A DNA stretch of 64,000 nucleotides from Flexithrix dorotheae DSM 6795 (GCF_000379765.1 NZ_KB903439.1:98762-162761); one strand, 5' to 3'. Counted from the first letter of the stretch, positions 1 to 9,937 are shown. Translations and numbers: made by a program. Notes: a model not told the origin generated them from the sequence alone.

Positions 1-1
1 T

Positions 2-1369
2 CTGGCCTTTGTCAGCCTTTTTGGAGCACTTCCTATTTCCTGTAGCAAAAAAGCCGAATCCAAATTATTTTCCCAGATTCCTGGTAATATCCCCCATTAT
101 GCTCCAAAGGCTAAGAATGTGATTTTTCTGTATATGGATGGAGGTGTTTCACAGGTAGATTCCTTCGATCCCAAACCCCGTTTGGAAAAGGAAAATGGTG
201 AAGATCCCAATAAAAAATTCAAAGTGGATGATACCCAATTTGGTAATGTGGGTAAAATCCTGAAAAGCCCCTGGAAATTTAAAAACTATGGGGAATGTGG
301 CATGCCGGTAAGTGAATTATTTCCGCATATTGCCACTTGTGTTGATGACATTGCCCTGGTAAGATCCATGGTTTCTGATTTTCCAGAGCATACCAATGCC
401 AATTATTTCCTCCACACCGGAATCGGTATTCAGGGCAGGCCAAGTATGGGAGCCTGGGTCACTTATGGTCTGGGCAGTGAAAATGATAATTTACCGGGTT
501 ATGTAGTGTTGGATGGCGGGTTAATTCCTCCGGGGGGAGTGGATAATTTCAATAGTGGTTTTTTACCTGCATCTCATCAGGCTTCCATTTTGAGGGCGGG
601 AAAAGTGCCCCTGGCCAATATCAATCCATTGGAAGAAACTCCAGGGTTGCAAAATCAAAAACTGGATTTTATTAAGCAAATCGATAATTCTCTGGTGGGG
701 AAACTTAAAAATCCTGATGCAGTAGAATCCGCCATTTCCAATTATGAATTGGCTTACAGAATGCAATCTTCCGTTCCGGAATTGACAGATTTCAGGGGAG
801 AAACTAAAGCCACCAAAGATTTATATGGCATGAATTCAGATGATCCGCATACCCAAAGTTATGGAGCTCAATGTTTGCTTGCCAGAAGATTGGTGGAAAG
901 AGGTGTCCGCTTTGTGGAATTAACCTGTCCTCAGGTAAAAGCAGACCGATGGGATCAGCATAGTGATTTAAAGGATGGCCACGAACGGAATGCACATGCT
1001 GTAGATCAGCCTATTGCAGGCTTGTTAAAAGACCTGAAATCCAGAGGTCTATTTGAAGAAACACTTGTCATCTGGACAGGAGAATTTGGCAGAACGCCAT
1101 TTGCCCAGGGTACTAATGGCAGAGATCATAATCCATCAGCAGGGAGCATGTGGATGGCTGGGGCAGGCATTAAAGGCGGAGTTATTTATGGTAAAACAGA
1201 TGATTACGGTTATAGGGTAATCGAAAACAAGGTGACCGTGCATGATATCCATGCCACCATGCTTCACCTGCTTGGAGTGAACCATGAAAAATTAAGGTTT
1301 CATTTTGGAGGCAGGGACATCAGACTCACTGATGTACATGGAAATGTGATCAAAGGAATTTTGAGTTAG
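2..1369 (+). CDS. DUF1501 family protein (5' end outside window)
   Basis: The reading frame is open from base 2, so the gene begins upstream of the window; the first in-frame GTG at 119 is internal. The visible N-terminus reads as the end of a signal peptide with a lipobox-like ALPISC, then the DUF1501 core. That core belongs to the alkaline-phosphatase/sulfatase-like fold and includes GEFGRTPFAQG, GRDHNPSAGSMWMAGAG and the C-terminal TDVHGNVIKGIL. DUF1501 proteins are exported, often by Tat, and are usually encoded next to PSD1-type cytochrome/DUF1553 proteins; its partner would lie to the left. It is a clear paralogue of the minus-strand DUF1501 gene at 2997-4448, sharing the motif order and the VHGxxVKGIL ending. 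The biochemical role of the family is unproven. The family call is secure. Confidence 0.9.
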   Translation: MAFVSLFGALPISCSKKAESKLFSQIPGNIPHYAPKAKNVIFLYMDGGVSQVDSFDPKPRLEKENGEDPNKKFKVDDTQFGNVGKILKSPWKFKNYGECGMPVSELFPHIATCVDDIALVRSMVSDFPEHTNANYFLHTGIGIQGRPSMGAWVTYGLGSENDNLPGYVVLDGGLIPPGGVDNFNSGFLPASHQASILRAGKVPLANINPLEETPGLQNQKLDFIKQIDNSLVGKLKNPDAVESAISNYELAYRMQSSVPELTDFRGETKATKDLYGMNSDDPHTQSYGAQCLLARRLVERGVRFVELTCPQVKADRWDQHSDLKDGHERNAHAVDQPIAGLLKDLKSRGLFEETLVIWTGEFGRTPFAQGTNGRDHNPSAGSMWMAGAGIKGGVIYGKTDDYGYRVIENKVTVHDIHATMLHLLGVNHEKLRFHFGGRDIRLTDVHGNVIKGILS

Positions 1370-1573
1370 TGTGTTTATTGAGTTCCTCCAGCCAAGAAAT
1401 TTTACAGGCTGAGAAAATGACACACGCGTGCCCCAACTTAGGAAACATATATGCTAAATCTGAATTTTCAGTTGTATTCTACCATTAAATCACACCTTTT
1501 CATTAGATTTATACAGATGGTTTAAGCAAACATACTATAAAACACTATTTGTTTGCATTAATGAGAATACCAT

Positions 1574-2806
1574 ATGAATAAAGCGTCTTTGTTTGTTTAC
1601 CTTTCTTTGATTTTTATTGGATGTAATACATCCCCAAAAAAAATAACTGATTCTGAGAATCAAAGGGATTCCTTCTACAATACATTGCAAATGGGAGAAT
1701 ACGGTATTGGTTTTTTTAATACTGTTATATATAACGCTGATGTTAGGTTCGACTTTCTCCCTGTAGAAGGTCCTAGTTATTCTCAATATGATTACAAAGG
1801 CCCAACACCCCTTTTTCTCCAAATCTGGCATCCTATAGAACAAATGAATCTTAAACACATGATGTTCAAAGACTTTCGGAATCGAAACCTGGAATATGAA
1901 TTACAAAGTGTGTACGAACCATTAATTGCAAAAATGGATTCTTTCTTTATCCAATACAACATCATTGAGGATTTCACAGATTATGATTCAATTGACTATA
2001 ATGGTGTTTCCTATTTTCAAGTACTGGATACCTTAAAGACATTTCTGACCAGAAGTCAATTCAAAAAAATTCATGATAAGCTGGAATTTCCGGTTATTGT
2101 GTACCACCATGGAGGCCAAGGCTTATCTGATGAGAACTTCATATTAGCAGAATACTTTGCTTCCAGAGGTTATATAGTTGTCACATCCAACTTTCACTTA
2201 CCATTCGAAAATAAAGTTTATGGATACGAGGGTATAGAATTTGACGATACTACCCTTCCAAAAAGCGTAATACAATTTGCAAAGACCTTAACTACCAATG
2301 ATCAATTGTTCTTTATTGGGCATAGTGCCGGTGCTCAGGTAGGCTTCAAATTCCTTCATGAGAACAACTGGGCAAATGCATTCGTGTCACTGGAAACTAC
2401 ACTTGAAGGCAAACCGGTAGATTATTTAAAATCAGAAGATGGATGGCCGGAGCTTTTCGATACAATTGATAGGCACAAGTTGGATTACTCGATCCCTATT
2501 CTTATGCTAGCAAATACCCAGGAAGATAAGCCATTTCCACTTTTCGATGAGTTGTCAAATTCTTCATTGATACAAGTTTCACAAAAAGAACTTTTCGGGC
2601 ATGAAAGCTACACTGCAGGATATCTTATGAGGTATCTTTATAAGGATATGTTTGACCAGCCAGATACATCAGAGTTGAGAACACAGATTATTCAGTATAA
2701 CAAGCAATTAAACCTTTATGCCGCCTTTTTAGAAAGCGTTAGGAATAAAAAACCTTTTAATCAAAAGGAGTTTGAGCAAGATTTTATAATTATCAACTTA
2801 AATTAA
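1574..2806 (+). CDS. alpha/beta-hydrolase lipoprotein (PAF-acetylhydrolase/esterase-like)
   Basis: A 410-residue protein. A signal peptide ends in the lipobox IFIGC (Cys17), so it is probably a lipoprotein. The centre has an alpha/beta-hydrolase signature: the strand VIVYHHGGQG (about 174-183) supplies an oxyanion-hole region, and the nucleophile elbow GHSAGAQ places the candidate catalytic Ser at 251. A late His in FGHESY is a plausible third triad member. This arrangement is seen in chlorophyllase/PAF-acetylhydrolase-like esterases. The gene stands alone between two DUF1501 genes, so it may remove acyl groups from the substrate handled by that block (inference). The ATG at 1574 fits the signal peptide. 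The substrate cannot be read from the sequence. Confidence 0.7.
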   Translation: MNKASLFVYLSLIFIGCNTSPKKITDSENQRDSFYNTLQMGEYGIGFFNTVIYNADVRFDFLPVEGPSYSQYDYKGPTPLFLQIWHPIEQMNLKHMMFKDFRNRNLEYELQSVYEPLIAKMDSFFIQYNIIEDFTDYDSIDYNGVSYFQVLDTLKTFLTRSQFKKIHDKLEFPVIVYHHGGQGLSDENFILAEYFASRGYIVVTSNFHLPFENKVYGYEGIEFDDTTLPKSVIQFAKTLTTNDQLFFIGHSAGAQVGFKFLHENNWANAFVSLETTLEGKPVDYLKSEDGWPELFDTIDRHKLDYSIPILMLANTQEDKPFPLFDELSNSSLIQVSQKELFGHESYTAGYLMRYLYKDMFDQPDTSELRTQIIQYNKQLNLYAAFLESVRNKKPFNQKEFEQDFIIINLN

Positions 2807-2996
2807 TGCAAATCAAGTTTCCCTACCTGACGTACAGGTCTTGAACTGGGTGGTTCATATCATTAACCCAAAATAAAAAATCAAAAGCCCTCCAAAAAAG
2901 CACAGTATAGTAATGATAATTGGTACTCCTTTTCTCACAGAAAGCAAGGTCTCCTGGGGAAGACCCTGCAAAGACAAAAAAGGGAAATGTAAATGA

Positions 2997-4448
2997 TCAC
3001 GCCAAAATACCCTTCACCAACTCTCCATGAACATCTGTTAAGCGATACCTTCTTCCCTGATGTTTGAAGGTCAGTTTTTCGTGGTCAACACCCATCAAAT
3101 GCATTAGAGTAGCCTGGAAATCATGCACGTGAACGGGGTCCTTTTTAATATTATAGCTAAAATCATCGGTTTCCCCATAAGAAATTCCCGGCTTCACTCC
3201 CCCACCAGCCATCCAGATGGTGAAGCATCTTGGATGATGATCCCTCCCATAATTATCCTTGGTGAGTTTTCCCTGAGAATAGTTGGTTCGGCCAAATTCA
3301 CCTCCCCAGACTACTAAAGTGTCTTCCAGTAATCCTCTCTGTTTCAAATCCTTAATTAAAGCTGCAGAAGCCTGGTCAGTATCTCTTGCCTGCGAAGTAA
3401 TTTCCCTAGGCAAATCAGTATGCTGATCCCACCCCAAATGGTACAACTGCACAAATTTCACATCTCTTTCTGCCAACCTTCTGGCCAGTAAACAATTGGC
3501 TGCGTAAGTCCCCGGTTTTCTGGAATCCGGACCATACATTTCAAATGTACTTTCCGGTTCATCCGACAAATCAAGTGCCTCCGGAACTGAAGTTTGCATT
3601 CGATATGCCATTTCATATTGTGCGATCCGGGATTCAATCTCCGGATCCCCAAAATCCTTCATTCGGAAATGGTTCAGTTCTTCCAATTTGTCTAAAGCTA
3701 CTCTTCTGGCTTTACTGTCAATTCCATTAGGATTATTCAGGTACAAAACAGGTTCATTTCCCGATCGGAATTGTACTCCCTGATGCAATGAAGCTAAAAA
3801 ACCATTTCCCCACAATCGGGAATAAATAGGCTGAGGCCTTTGCGCTCCTCTGGAAAGCAGTACAATAAAAGTAGGTAAATTCTGATTAGAACTACCCAAA
3901 CCATAACTCATCCAGGAACCCATACTCGGCCTTCCGGGTTGCTGAGAACCTGTCTGAAAAAAGGTAATGGCCGGATCGTGATTGATGGCTTCCGTGTGCA
4001 TGGTTTTAATGAAACACAAATCATCCACCACCTGACTGGTATAGGGCATTAGGTTACTTACCCATGCCCCACTTTGTCCGTATTGTTTGAAATCGAAAAG
4101 AGAAGAAGCCAATGGCAAAGAACTCTGACCAGAAGTCATTCCCGTCAGCCTTTGTCCCATTCGAACAGATGCGGGTAATTCTTCTCCATGCATCTTGCCC
4201 AACATGGGTTTATAATCGAATAATTCAATTTGTGATGGTCCTCCACTTTGGAATAAATAAATAATCCGTTTGGCTTTAGAAAGCACATGGGTATTGTCCA
4301 GGATTCCTGACAAAGGATTCTCTACAATTTTCTTTTCATTGCTACAACCCAGCAGGCTTCCCATAGCCATCCCCCCAAGGCCAAGGCTAAGCTTGCTTAA
4401 AAAATGTCTTCGATTAAGTTGATTCAAATGTTCCTGAATAGGATCCAT
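2997..4448 (-). CDS. DUF1501 family protein, Tat-type lipoprotein
   Basis: A 483-residue DUF1501 protein. The N-terminus has a twin-arginine motif (RRHFLSKL, about residues 13-20) and a lipobox LLGC, so it is predicted to be exported folded by Tat and lipidated. The core shows WGGEFGRTNYSQG, YGRDHHPRCFTIWMAGGG and the C-terminal LTDVHGELVKGIL. It lies 40 bp downstream of the PSD1 cytochrome/DUF1553 gene on the same strand, so the two form an operon. This DUF1549/DUF1553-DUF1501 pairing is widespread in Planctomycetes and Verrucomicrobia and also occurs in Bacteroidota, usually beside sulfatases. A periplasmic role in oxidative or hydrolytic polysaccharide breakdown is an inference from that context. 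Confidence 0.9.
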   Translation of the reverse strand: MDPIQEHLNQLNRRHFLSKLSLGLGGMAMGSLLGCSNEKKIVENPLSGILDNTHVLSKAKRIIYLFQSGGPSQIELFDYKPMLGKMHGEELPASVRMGQRLTGMTSGQSSLPLASSLFDFKQYGQSGAWVSNLMPYTSQVVDDLCFIKTMHTEAINHDPAITFFQTGSQQPGRPSMGSWMSYGLGSSNQNLPTFIVLLSRGAQRPQPIYSRLWGNGFLASLHQGVQFRSGNEPVLYLNNPNGIDSKARRVALDKLEELNHFRMKDFGDPEIESRIAQYEMAYRMQTSVPEALDLSDEPESTFEMYGPDSRKPGTYAANCLLARRLAERDVKFVQLYHLGWDQHTDLPREITSQARDTDQASAALIKDLKQRGLLEDTLVVWGGEFGRTNYSQGKLTKDNYGRDHHPRCFTIWMAGGGVKPGISYGETDDFSYNIKKDPVHVHDFQATLMHLMGVDHEKLTFKHQGRRYRLTDVHGELVKGILA

Positions 4449-4488
4449 AGTTCTTTTATTTTAATATTTTGAATATCGTAAGTTTAAA

Positions 4489-7400
4489 TTAACCCCTGTA
4501 TTTCGCTTCATCCAGGTTAATCATGGCATTGGCTACTACAGTAAAAGCCGCAACCATTTTATTATCCAGTTTTTCATCATTTGCGGAAGCTCCTACTGTA
4601 ATTAAGGCTTCTGCCTGCTTTTGGGCCTGGTCAAACCTTTTGATTTCTTCTTCATATAATCCCTTTAAAATTTCCAGTTCCTTATCCTGGGGAAAGCGGG
4701 AAGTGAGTAAACGGAAACCAAAAGTCAACTGTTCCTCCAAAGAAGTCCCTCCTTCCGTGATTATTCGCTGAGCCAGATGTCGGGATGCTTCTACATACTG
4801 AGGATCATTTAGCAATACCAGAGATTGCAAAGGTGTACTGGTGGCCTGTCTTTTTACCGTACATACCGCCCGCTCCGGGGCATCGAACGTGATCAGTGAT
4901 GGTGGGGGAATTGTCCTTTTCCAATAAGTGTATAGACTTCTCCTGTAAAGTTCTGTTCCTCTGCCTTCTCGGTATTTATTTTCCCCAATCTGGTTGGCCA
5001 TAGCTTTCCATATTCCAGCAGGCTGATAGGGTTTTACCCATTTTCCTCCAATCTTATTTTCCAATAAACCACTCACTGCCAATACATTATCCCTCACCAT
5101 TTCAGCTGATAACTTCTGAAGAGGTCCTCTTGCCAGGTATTTGTTTTCCGAATCCTTTGCATACTTTTTCTTCTCAATTTTAGAAGATTGCTGATAGGTA
5201 GCCGACATGACCATTTTCTTTTGAATGGCTTTCATATCCCAGTTATTCTCCCGAAAATCTACAGCCAGCCAGTCCAGTAATTCCGGATGGGAAGGCAGAT
5301 CACCCTGATTACCAAAATCTTCTGGAGTTTTCACCAAACCTCTTCCAAAATAATTAGCCCATAACCTATTCACCATCACTCTGGCCGTTAAGGGATTTTT
5401 CTCATCAAAAAGCCAGTTAGATAGCCCCATTCTGTTTTTCGGAAATTCCTCTGGATAGGGTAAAATGGTCACCGGAGTAGCCCCCTCCACTTTTTCTGTG
5501 GGAGCATCATATACCCCACGAGCCAGTAAAAATGTAGGTTTAGGTTCCTCATTTTCCTCCATCACCATCACATAGGGAATAGTCACATCCTGATACCGGA
5601 AATGATCGAGTTTTTTGGCTTTTTCCAAATAATCCTCATCAAAATTATTCAGGTAGAACTGATAAACATCTTTCTTTAGTTGCTCATCTGTAAGTTTATT
5701 GGCCAGATATTGATCAATAGAAAAACCAGCAACTTGTTTTACCTCCAATGGAGAAAGTTCCCGATTGTAAATACGTACCTCATCAATTAACCCTCCTTCA
5801 AAACCCATCAATTCTCCTGTTTTTCTGGCTCGATGATTCCAGTTCCCTACCAGGAAGGTATTGCCATTCAGAATGGAATGTCTGTCCAGATCATCCTGAA
5901 TAACCTCTAATTTTTGTTTTTCTCCATTTATAAAAACATTTACACCATGGGCTTTGGATGAACCATCATAAGTCACAAATACATGTGCCCATTCTCCTTT
6001 TTTAATGGTATTTTTTGTCATCACTTCCAAACCATGTTTGGGATATCGGGGCTGGTTATATGGACTATTGAGTAATCTGACCTGAATTTTATTTTGTGGG
6101 GTTAAGGCCACATGATAGCCTTCTCTTTTTATCTCTCCATTCTTTCTGGCAAAAAGCCCAGCATTTTTCTCATGTACTCCTGAATGTTTGATCCACCCAC
6201 CGAAAGAAAATCGATCACAATGATCGAAATCGGCAATATCTCCAAGTGTTGCATAATTATCTCCATCAAAGGAAAGGGCTTTTCCATTTTTTCCCTCCAC
6301 CATTTGCGGTTCAGGAATTTTAGCAGGCAAACCCAGGTTAACCCTAACCGGAATTTCCGGATTTACATTGTTTTTGTAACTCTCGGCTTCCCTGTTATCA
6401 AAGTCAACTTTGGCAATTAAACCTTTAGGAAGATTTTCCTCAATCACTTTTTTCGAAAACTGATTGTCAAGCCATTTTTCAAACTCAGGAGAAAAACTGG
6501 TTTCTTTTTCATTCGATTCTTCTTCCAAAGTTTTTATTTGGGCATTCACATAAGCAATGGTTTTTTCCAGCTCCTCATCCTGTAGCAACACAGCTGGCTC
6601 TGGAGCCAGATTATGATAATCTACTTTTCCCCGTTCTGGAATATTGTTGAAAAAGTCCATTAATTGGAAATATTCTTTCTGGTAAAGGGGATCGTATTTG
6701 TGATCGTGGCAACGGGCACATTCCATTGTCACCCCCATAAAAGCAGTAGAAAAAGTATTCACCCGATCAGCTGCATATTCCGTTAAATATTCCTCTTCAA
6801 TGATTCCTCCTTCCTGTGTGATGGCATGGTTTCTATTAAAACCTGTGGCAATAATTTCTTCAAAAGTGGGATTGGGTAATAAATCACCAGCTAACTGCTG
6901 AGTGACAAAATTATCATACGTAAGGTTGCTGTTGAATGCCTTTATCACCCAGTCTCTCCATGGCCACATGGTTCTGGGCCGATCATCCTGATAGCCATGA
7001 GAATCTGCATATCTTGCCACATCCAGCCAAATAGAAGCCATTTTTTCACCATAGGCAGGGGAAGCAAATAATCTGTCAACTACTTTTTCAAATGCATCGG
7101 GGCTTTCATCTTTCAGGAAATCGTCAATTTCTTCTAAGGTTGGGGGAAGGCCTGTAATATCGAAGCTTGCTCTTCGAATTAATTGTGCTTTGGTAGCTTT
7201 TTCGGCAGGCTTCAATTTATTCTCCTGCATTTTGGACAATACAAAATTATCAATTGGGTTTTGGAGCCAGTCTTCATCTCCAACTTTTGGTGGTTCTACT
7301 TGTTTAGGAGGATTATAAGCCCAGTGCTTTTCCCATTTGGCGCCATCCTTTATCCATTTGGTAATGACCTCTTTTTCGTAGGCTGTCAGGGTCAGGTTAG

Positions 7401-7740
7401 ATTCTGGCGGGGGCATGACCAACTCCGGATCATCAGTAATTATCCGGTGGTAAACTGCACTTTTATCCAAATCACCGGCAATAATTGCAAAACCTTCATT
7501 TTCTTCTAAGGCTGCAAAAGCGCCTTTTTCTGTATCCAATCTCAACCCTGCTTTTCGGCTATTGTTATCCGGCCCGTGGCAGGCAAAGCATTTATCTGAA
7601 AGAATGGGTTTAACATGAAAATTAAAACTTACCTTTTTGGGGACTTCTTTATTAGCCTCCTTTTCTTTGTTTTCATCTCCACAATATGTAAATATCATTA
7701 GGCTTAGAAAGCCTATAAAAATGGTTATTCTGCTCTTCAT
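4489..7740 (-). CDS. PSD1-type cytochrome c / DUF1549 / LamG / DUF1553 protein
   Basis: A large exported protein of 1083 residues. The N-terminal signal ends near FTYC (Cys20). Next comes a planctomycete-type cytochrome domain with haem motif CFACH (51-55) and the family landmark VMPP. A DUF1549 region (about 160-370) contains a second CxxCH in CARCHDHKYDPL. A LamG/concanavalin-like carbohydrate-binding segment (about 445-690) follows, then DUF1553 to the C-terminus (NPLTARVMVNRLWANYFG, FDAPERAVCTVKRQ). It is co-transcribed with the DUF1501 gene 40 bp downstream. The architecture is typical of the PSD1-DUF1553 class thought to act on complex carbohydrates. The redox reaction is not known; only the haem ligands and binding domain are visible. 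Length and domain order look intact. Confidence 0.9.
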   Translation of the reverse strand: MKSRITIFIGFLSLMIFTYCGDENKEKEANKEVPKKVSFNFHVKPILSDKCFACHGPDNNSRKAGLRLDTEKGAFAALEENEGFAIIAGDLDKSAVYHRIITDDPELVMPPPESNLTLTAYEKEVITKWIKDGAKWEKHWAYNPPKQVEPPKVGDEDWLQNPIDNFVLSKMQENKLKPAEKATKAQLIRRASFDITGLPPTLEEIDDFLKDESPDAFEKVVDRLFASPAYGEKMASIWLDVARYADSHGYQDDRPRTMWPWRDWVIKAFNSNLTYDNFVTQQLAGDLLPNPTFEEIIATGFNRNHAITQEGGIIEEEYLTEYAADRVNTFSTAFMGVTMECARCHDHKYDPLYQKEYFQLMDFFNNIPERGKVDYHNLAPEPAVLLQDEELEKTIAYVNAQIKTLEEESNEKETSFSPEFEKWLDNQFSKKVIEENLPKGLIAKVDFDNREAESYKNNVNPEIPVRVNLGLPAKIPEPQMVEGKNGKALSFDGDNYATLGDIADFDHCDRFSFGGWIKHSGVHEKNAGLFARKNGEIKREGYHVALTPQNKIQVRLLNSPYNQPRYPKHGLEVMTKNTIKKGEWAHVFVTYDGSSKAHGVNVFINGEKQKLEVIQDDLDRHSILNGNTFLVGNWNHRARKTGELMGFEGGLIDEVRIYNRELSPLEVKQVAGFSIDQYLANKLTDEQLKKDVYQFYLNNFDEDYLEKAKKLDHFRYQDVTIPYVMVMEENEEPKPTFLLARGVYDAPTEKVEGATPVTILPYPEEFPKNRMGLSNWLFDEKNPLTARVMVNRLWANYFGRGLVKTPEDFGNQGDLPSHPELLDWLAVDFRENNWDMKAIQKKMVMSATYQQSSKIEKKKYAKDSENKYLARGPLQKLSAEMVRDNVLAVSGLLENKIGGKWVKPYQPAGIWKAMANQIGENKYREGRGTELYRRSLYTYWKRTIPPPSLITFDAPERAVCTVKRQATSTPLQSLVLLNDPQYVEASRHLAQRIITEGGTSLEEQLTFGFRLLTSRFPQDKELEILKGLYEEEIKRFDQAQKQAEALITVGASANDEKLDNKMVAAFTVVANAMINLDEAKYRG

Positions 7741-8024
7741 GTGTGTTTATTTCATATAATAGTGTTTGGACAAAATTAAATCTATTCAATTGTGCCATAA
7801 CTGTTTGATAATGAAATGATATTTCTCAATAAAAATTAGTACTGGTTCTGATTAAATTTTTGGTAATGATAAATTTAAGCATAATTATCATTTAATTGCT
7901 GAACTCAACTCATGAAATTATCTGAATCAGGATTCCAACTTTCCAAATATCTGATTTTTTCAAATTTCCTGTGCTTCATATGATTTAATTCCTCATTCCA
8001 ATCCATTATTTACAGAATTTTAAT

Positions 8025-8133
8025 TTAAGCACCAGTGCTCCACTCCGGGTACTATCAATTCCAAGAAATAGTAATCTCTCTATCAGTTTTTTAGGGCAAA
8101 ATAGTACACGATTAATTTTGAATTAATACTTAA
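8025..8133 (+). repeat. dispersed TTAA-bounded repeat, copy A
   Basis: One of four related copies in the window. It begins TTAAGCACCAGTGCTCCAC, contains GTAATCTCTCTATCAG and GGGCAAAATAGTACACG, and ends TAATTTTGAATTAATACTTAA. TTAA is at both ends and the inner borders form a short inverted repeat (TTAAG/CTTAA). It lies in the 570-bp gap between the PSD1 gene start and the sulfatase stop. It is not close upstream of any plus-strand gene, so this copy offers no clue to function. The rest of the gap (7741-8024, 8134-8259) shows no convincing ORF. Confidence 0.85.
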
Positions 8134-8259
8134 ACTGGTAAATCCACCTATATCTAAAATGACGAATTTGTTTGCTATTTTTTTATTAACCTCTTCTAAA
8201 AACCATAAGATAATCCGCAAGCTAAACAACCCTGGTTAATAATCAAACTCAACGTTTCA

Positions 8260-8283
8260 CCTCTCCAGAAAAGGCCGGAGAGG
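8260..8283 (-). terminator. GC-rich hairpin downstream of sulfatase
   Basis: CCTCTCC (8260-8266) pairs with GGAGAGG (8277-8283) around a 10-nt loop, 28 bp beyond the sulfatase stop codon. The stem is GC-rich compared with its surroundings but has no T-tract on either strand, so it may be a weak terminator or a 3'-end stabilising stem. Confidence 0.4.
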
Positions 8284-8310
8284 CTGCGCAATACCGTCTG
8301 CTACACTTAA

Positions 8311-9729
8311 TTATTGTACCGTTTCAAATTCAAAAGGAAAAAACCCGGAGAGGATATGTTGTTCATCCATAATTGTCATCAACTCTGCTACTTTTTCAGG
8401 GTTTTTTTGAGCCAGGTTCCTTTCTTCAGCAGGGTCTTCCCTTACATTATACAATTCAAGATCCGTATGAAAACCTTTTTTATGTACATCCAACCTTACC
8501 ACCTTCCAATCTCCTTTCCTAAGTGCCTGCTTTCCTTCCTGTTCCAAAAACTCCCAATAAAGCGGCCTTTCCTTTAATTCCTTCTGATTTTCTCCAAGAA
8601 GAGTGGGCAAAACACTAATGCCATCCCTATCATTTTTTTGGTCAATGCCAGCAATTTCCAATAAGGTGGGAAAAACATCAGCGAAATACCAGCTATTTAC
8701 CGAATCCAGGCTATTTGGAGAAATTTTATTTGGCCATTTCACAATCATGGGAGTACGTATGCCCCCTTCATACACATCTCTTTTTCTTCCCCTTAAATCT
8801 CCTGAACTGTCAAACCTTCCCTCCCATCTTCTTGCAGCTCCATTATCTGAGCAGAAAAATATGACAGTATTTTCTTCGATTTTTAATTCTTTCAATAATG
8901 CAAACAATTTTCCTAAATCAGAATCCATCCGGGTAATCATGGCTGCATGGGTCTTTTCATCCTCGGTCCAGGGCTTGTCATCGTATGGCACTTTAGATGG
9001 AATTTCATACAAATCGTGGGGAATAGTAAGAGGCAGGTAAAGAAAAAAGGGGTTATCCTTATTAGTTTTTACAAATTCATAGGTTTTCTCCATAAACAAG
9101 TCGTGGGAATAAACTTCATACGCTCCACCTTCATTTTCCGGAATTGGATACTTTTCCTTATTGTGCCACAAAAATTCAGGGTAGTAATGATGTGCCCTTC
9201 TTTGGTTCAAATATCCAAACCATTCATCAAAACCATGATCATTGGGTTCCCCTGTAGTATTAGGTTCACCCAAACCCCATTTCCCAATTATGCCTGTGGT
9301 ATAGCCATTCTTCTGCAACATGGAGGCAATGGTAATATCACTGGCTTTTAGTGGAATTCTTCCCGGTTTTCCCCCAAGTCCTACAACTCCTCCTTTTCCG
9401 TTATTTCCCCTTACGGTTGTATGCCCCGTATGAAAGCCCGTCATCAATACACTTCTGGAAGGTGCACAAACCGGTGATCCTGCATAGCAATTGGTAAATC
9501 TAAGTCCTTCCTTTGCCATTTGATCAAGATTTGGTGTCTGGATAATCTTCTGACCATAAACACCAAGATCACCAAATCCCAGGTCATCAGCCATAATGAA
9601 AATAATATTTGGTGAAGGTGGTGGTACAGCTTCTCCTGCATTCTGACTAGAATCCTTTAAATTATTACAAGAATAAATTATAAATAAAGTGGTGTAAACT
9701 AAGGTAAGATGGATGATTTTCATTTTCAA
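8311..9729 (-). CDS. sulfatase (Cys-type, lipoprotein)
   Basis: A 472-residue type I sulfatase. The N-terminus MKMKIIHLTL..IIYSC is a lipoprotein signal with Cys21; Met3 is an alternative start. The metal-binding MADDLGFGD motif is followed by the formylglycine site PVCAPSR (Cys88), LMTG, the IGKWGLG Lys/His region and CSDNGA. Cys88 must be converted to formylglycine by an enzyme outside this window. The protein would hydrolyse sulfate esters at the periplasmic or outer-membrane surface. It lies downstream of the minus-strand gene 10172-10825 but 440 bp away, so it probably has its own promoter. Proximity to the PSD1/DUF1501 pair suggests the same substrate pathway (inference). The sulfatase subfamily cannot be assigned confidently. 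Confidence 0.93.
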   Translation of the reverse strand: MKMKIIHLTLVYTTLFIIYSCNNLKDSSQNAGEAVPPPSPNIIFIMADDLGFGDLGVYGQKIIQTPNLDQMAKEGLRFTNCYAGSPVCAPSRSVLMTGFHTGHTTVRGNNGKGGVVGLGGKPGRIPLKASDITIASMLQKNGYTTGIIGKWGLGEPNTTGEPNDHGFDEWFGYLNQRRAHHYYPEFLWHNKEKYPIPENEGGAYEVYSHDLFMEKTYEFVKTNKDNPFFLYLPLTIPHDLYEIPSKVPYDDKPWTEDEKTHAAMITRMDSDLGKLFALLKELKIEENTVIFFCSDNGAARRWEGRFDSSGDLRGRKRDVYEGGIRTPMIVKWPNKISPNSLDSVNSWYFADVFPTLLEIAGIDQKNDRDGISVLPTLLGENQKELKERPLYWEFLEQEGKQALRKGDWKVVRLDVHKKGFHTDLELYNVREDPAEERNLAQKNPEKVAELMTIMDEQHILSGFFPFEFETVQ

Positions 9730-9937
9730 TATTTTTCAATTTAGTAAGTTAAATGGTTATTCTGTAGTTTTTTTTTGACCATACCCTAAAGTTAATACAA
9801 AGCTTATTGGCATCAGGACTTTTAGTCCCTTCTACAAAATTTATTTTCATTCATGGAACATAACCACCTGATTATTCAGGACATTCACAATACTAAAAGA
9901 AAAAAATAGGATAAATAAATGGGAAAGAATAATTTTT

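Noticed and set aside
3123..3317. Plus-strand ORFs antisense to the DUF1501 and PSD1 genes
   Set aside because: They overlap well-supported long genes completely and show no homology-like motifs; they are reading-frame shadows.
8025..8133. Interpreting the dispersed repeat as a CRISPR repeat or an integron attC site
   Set aside because: Copies are single and far apart without spacers, and they lack the RYYYAAC/GTTRRRY core sites of attC.
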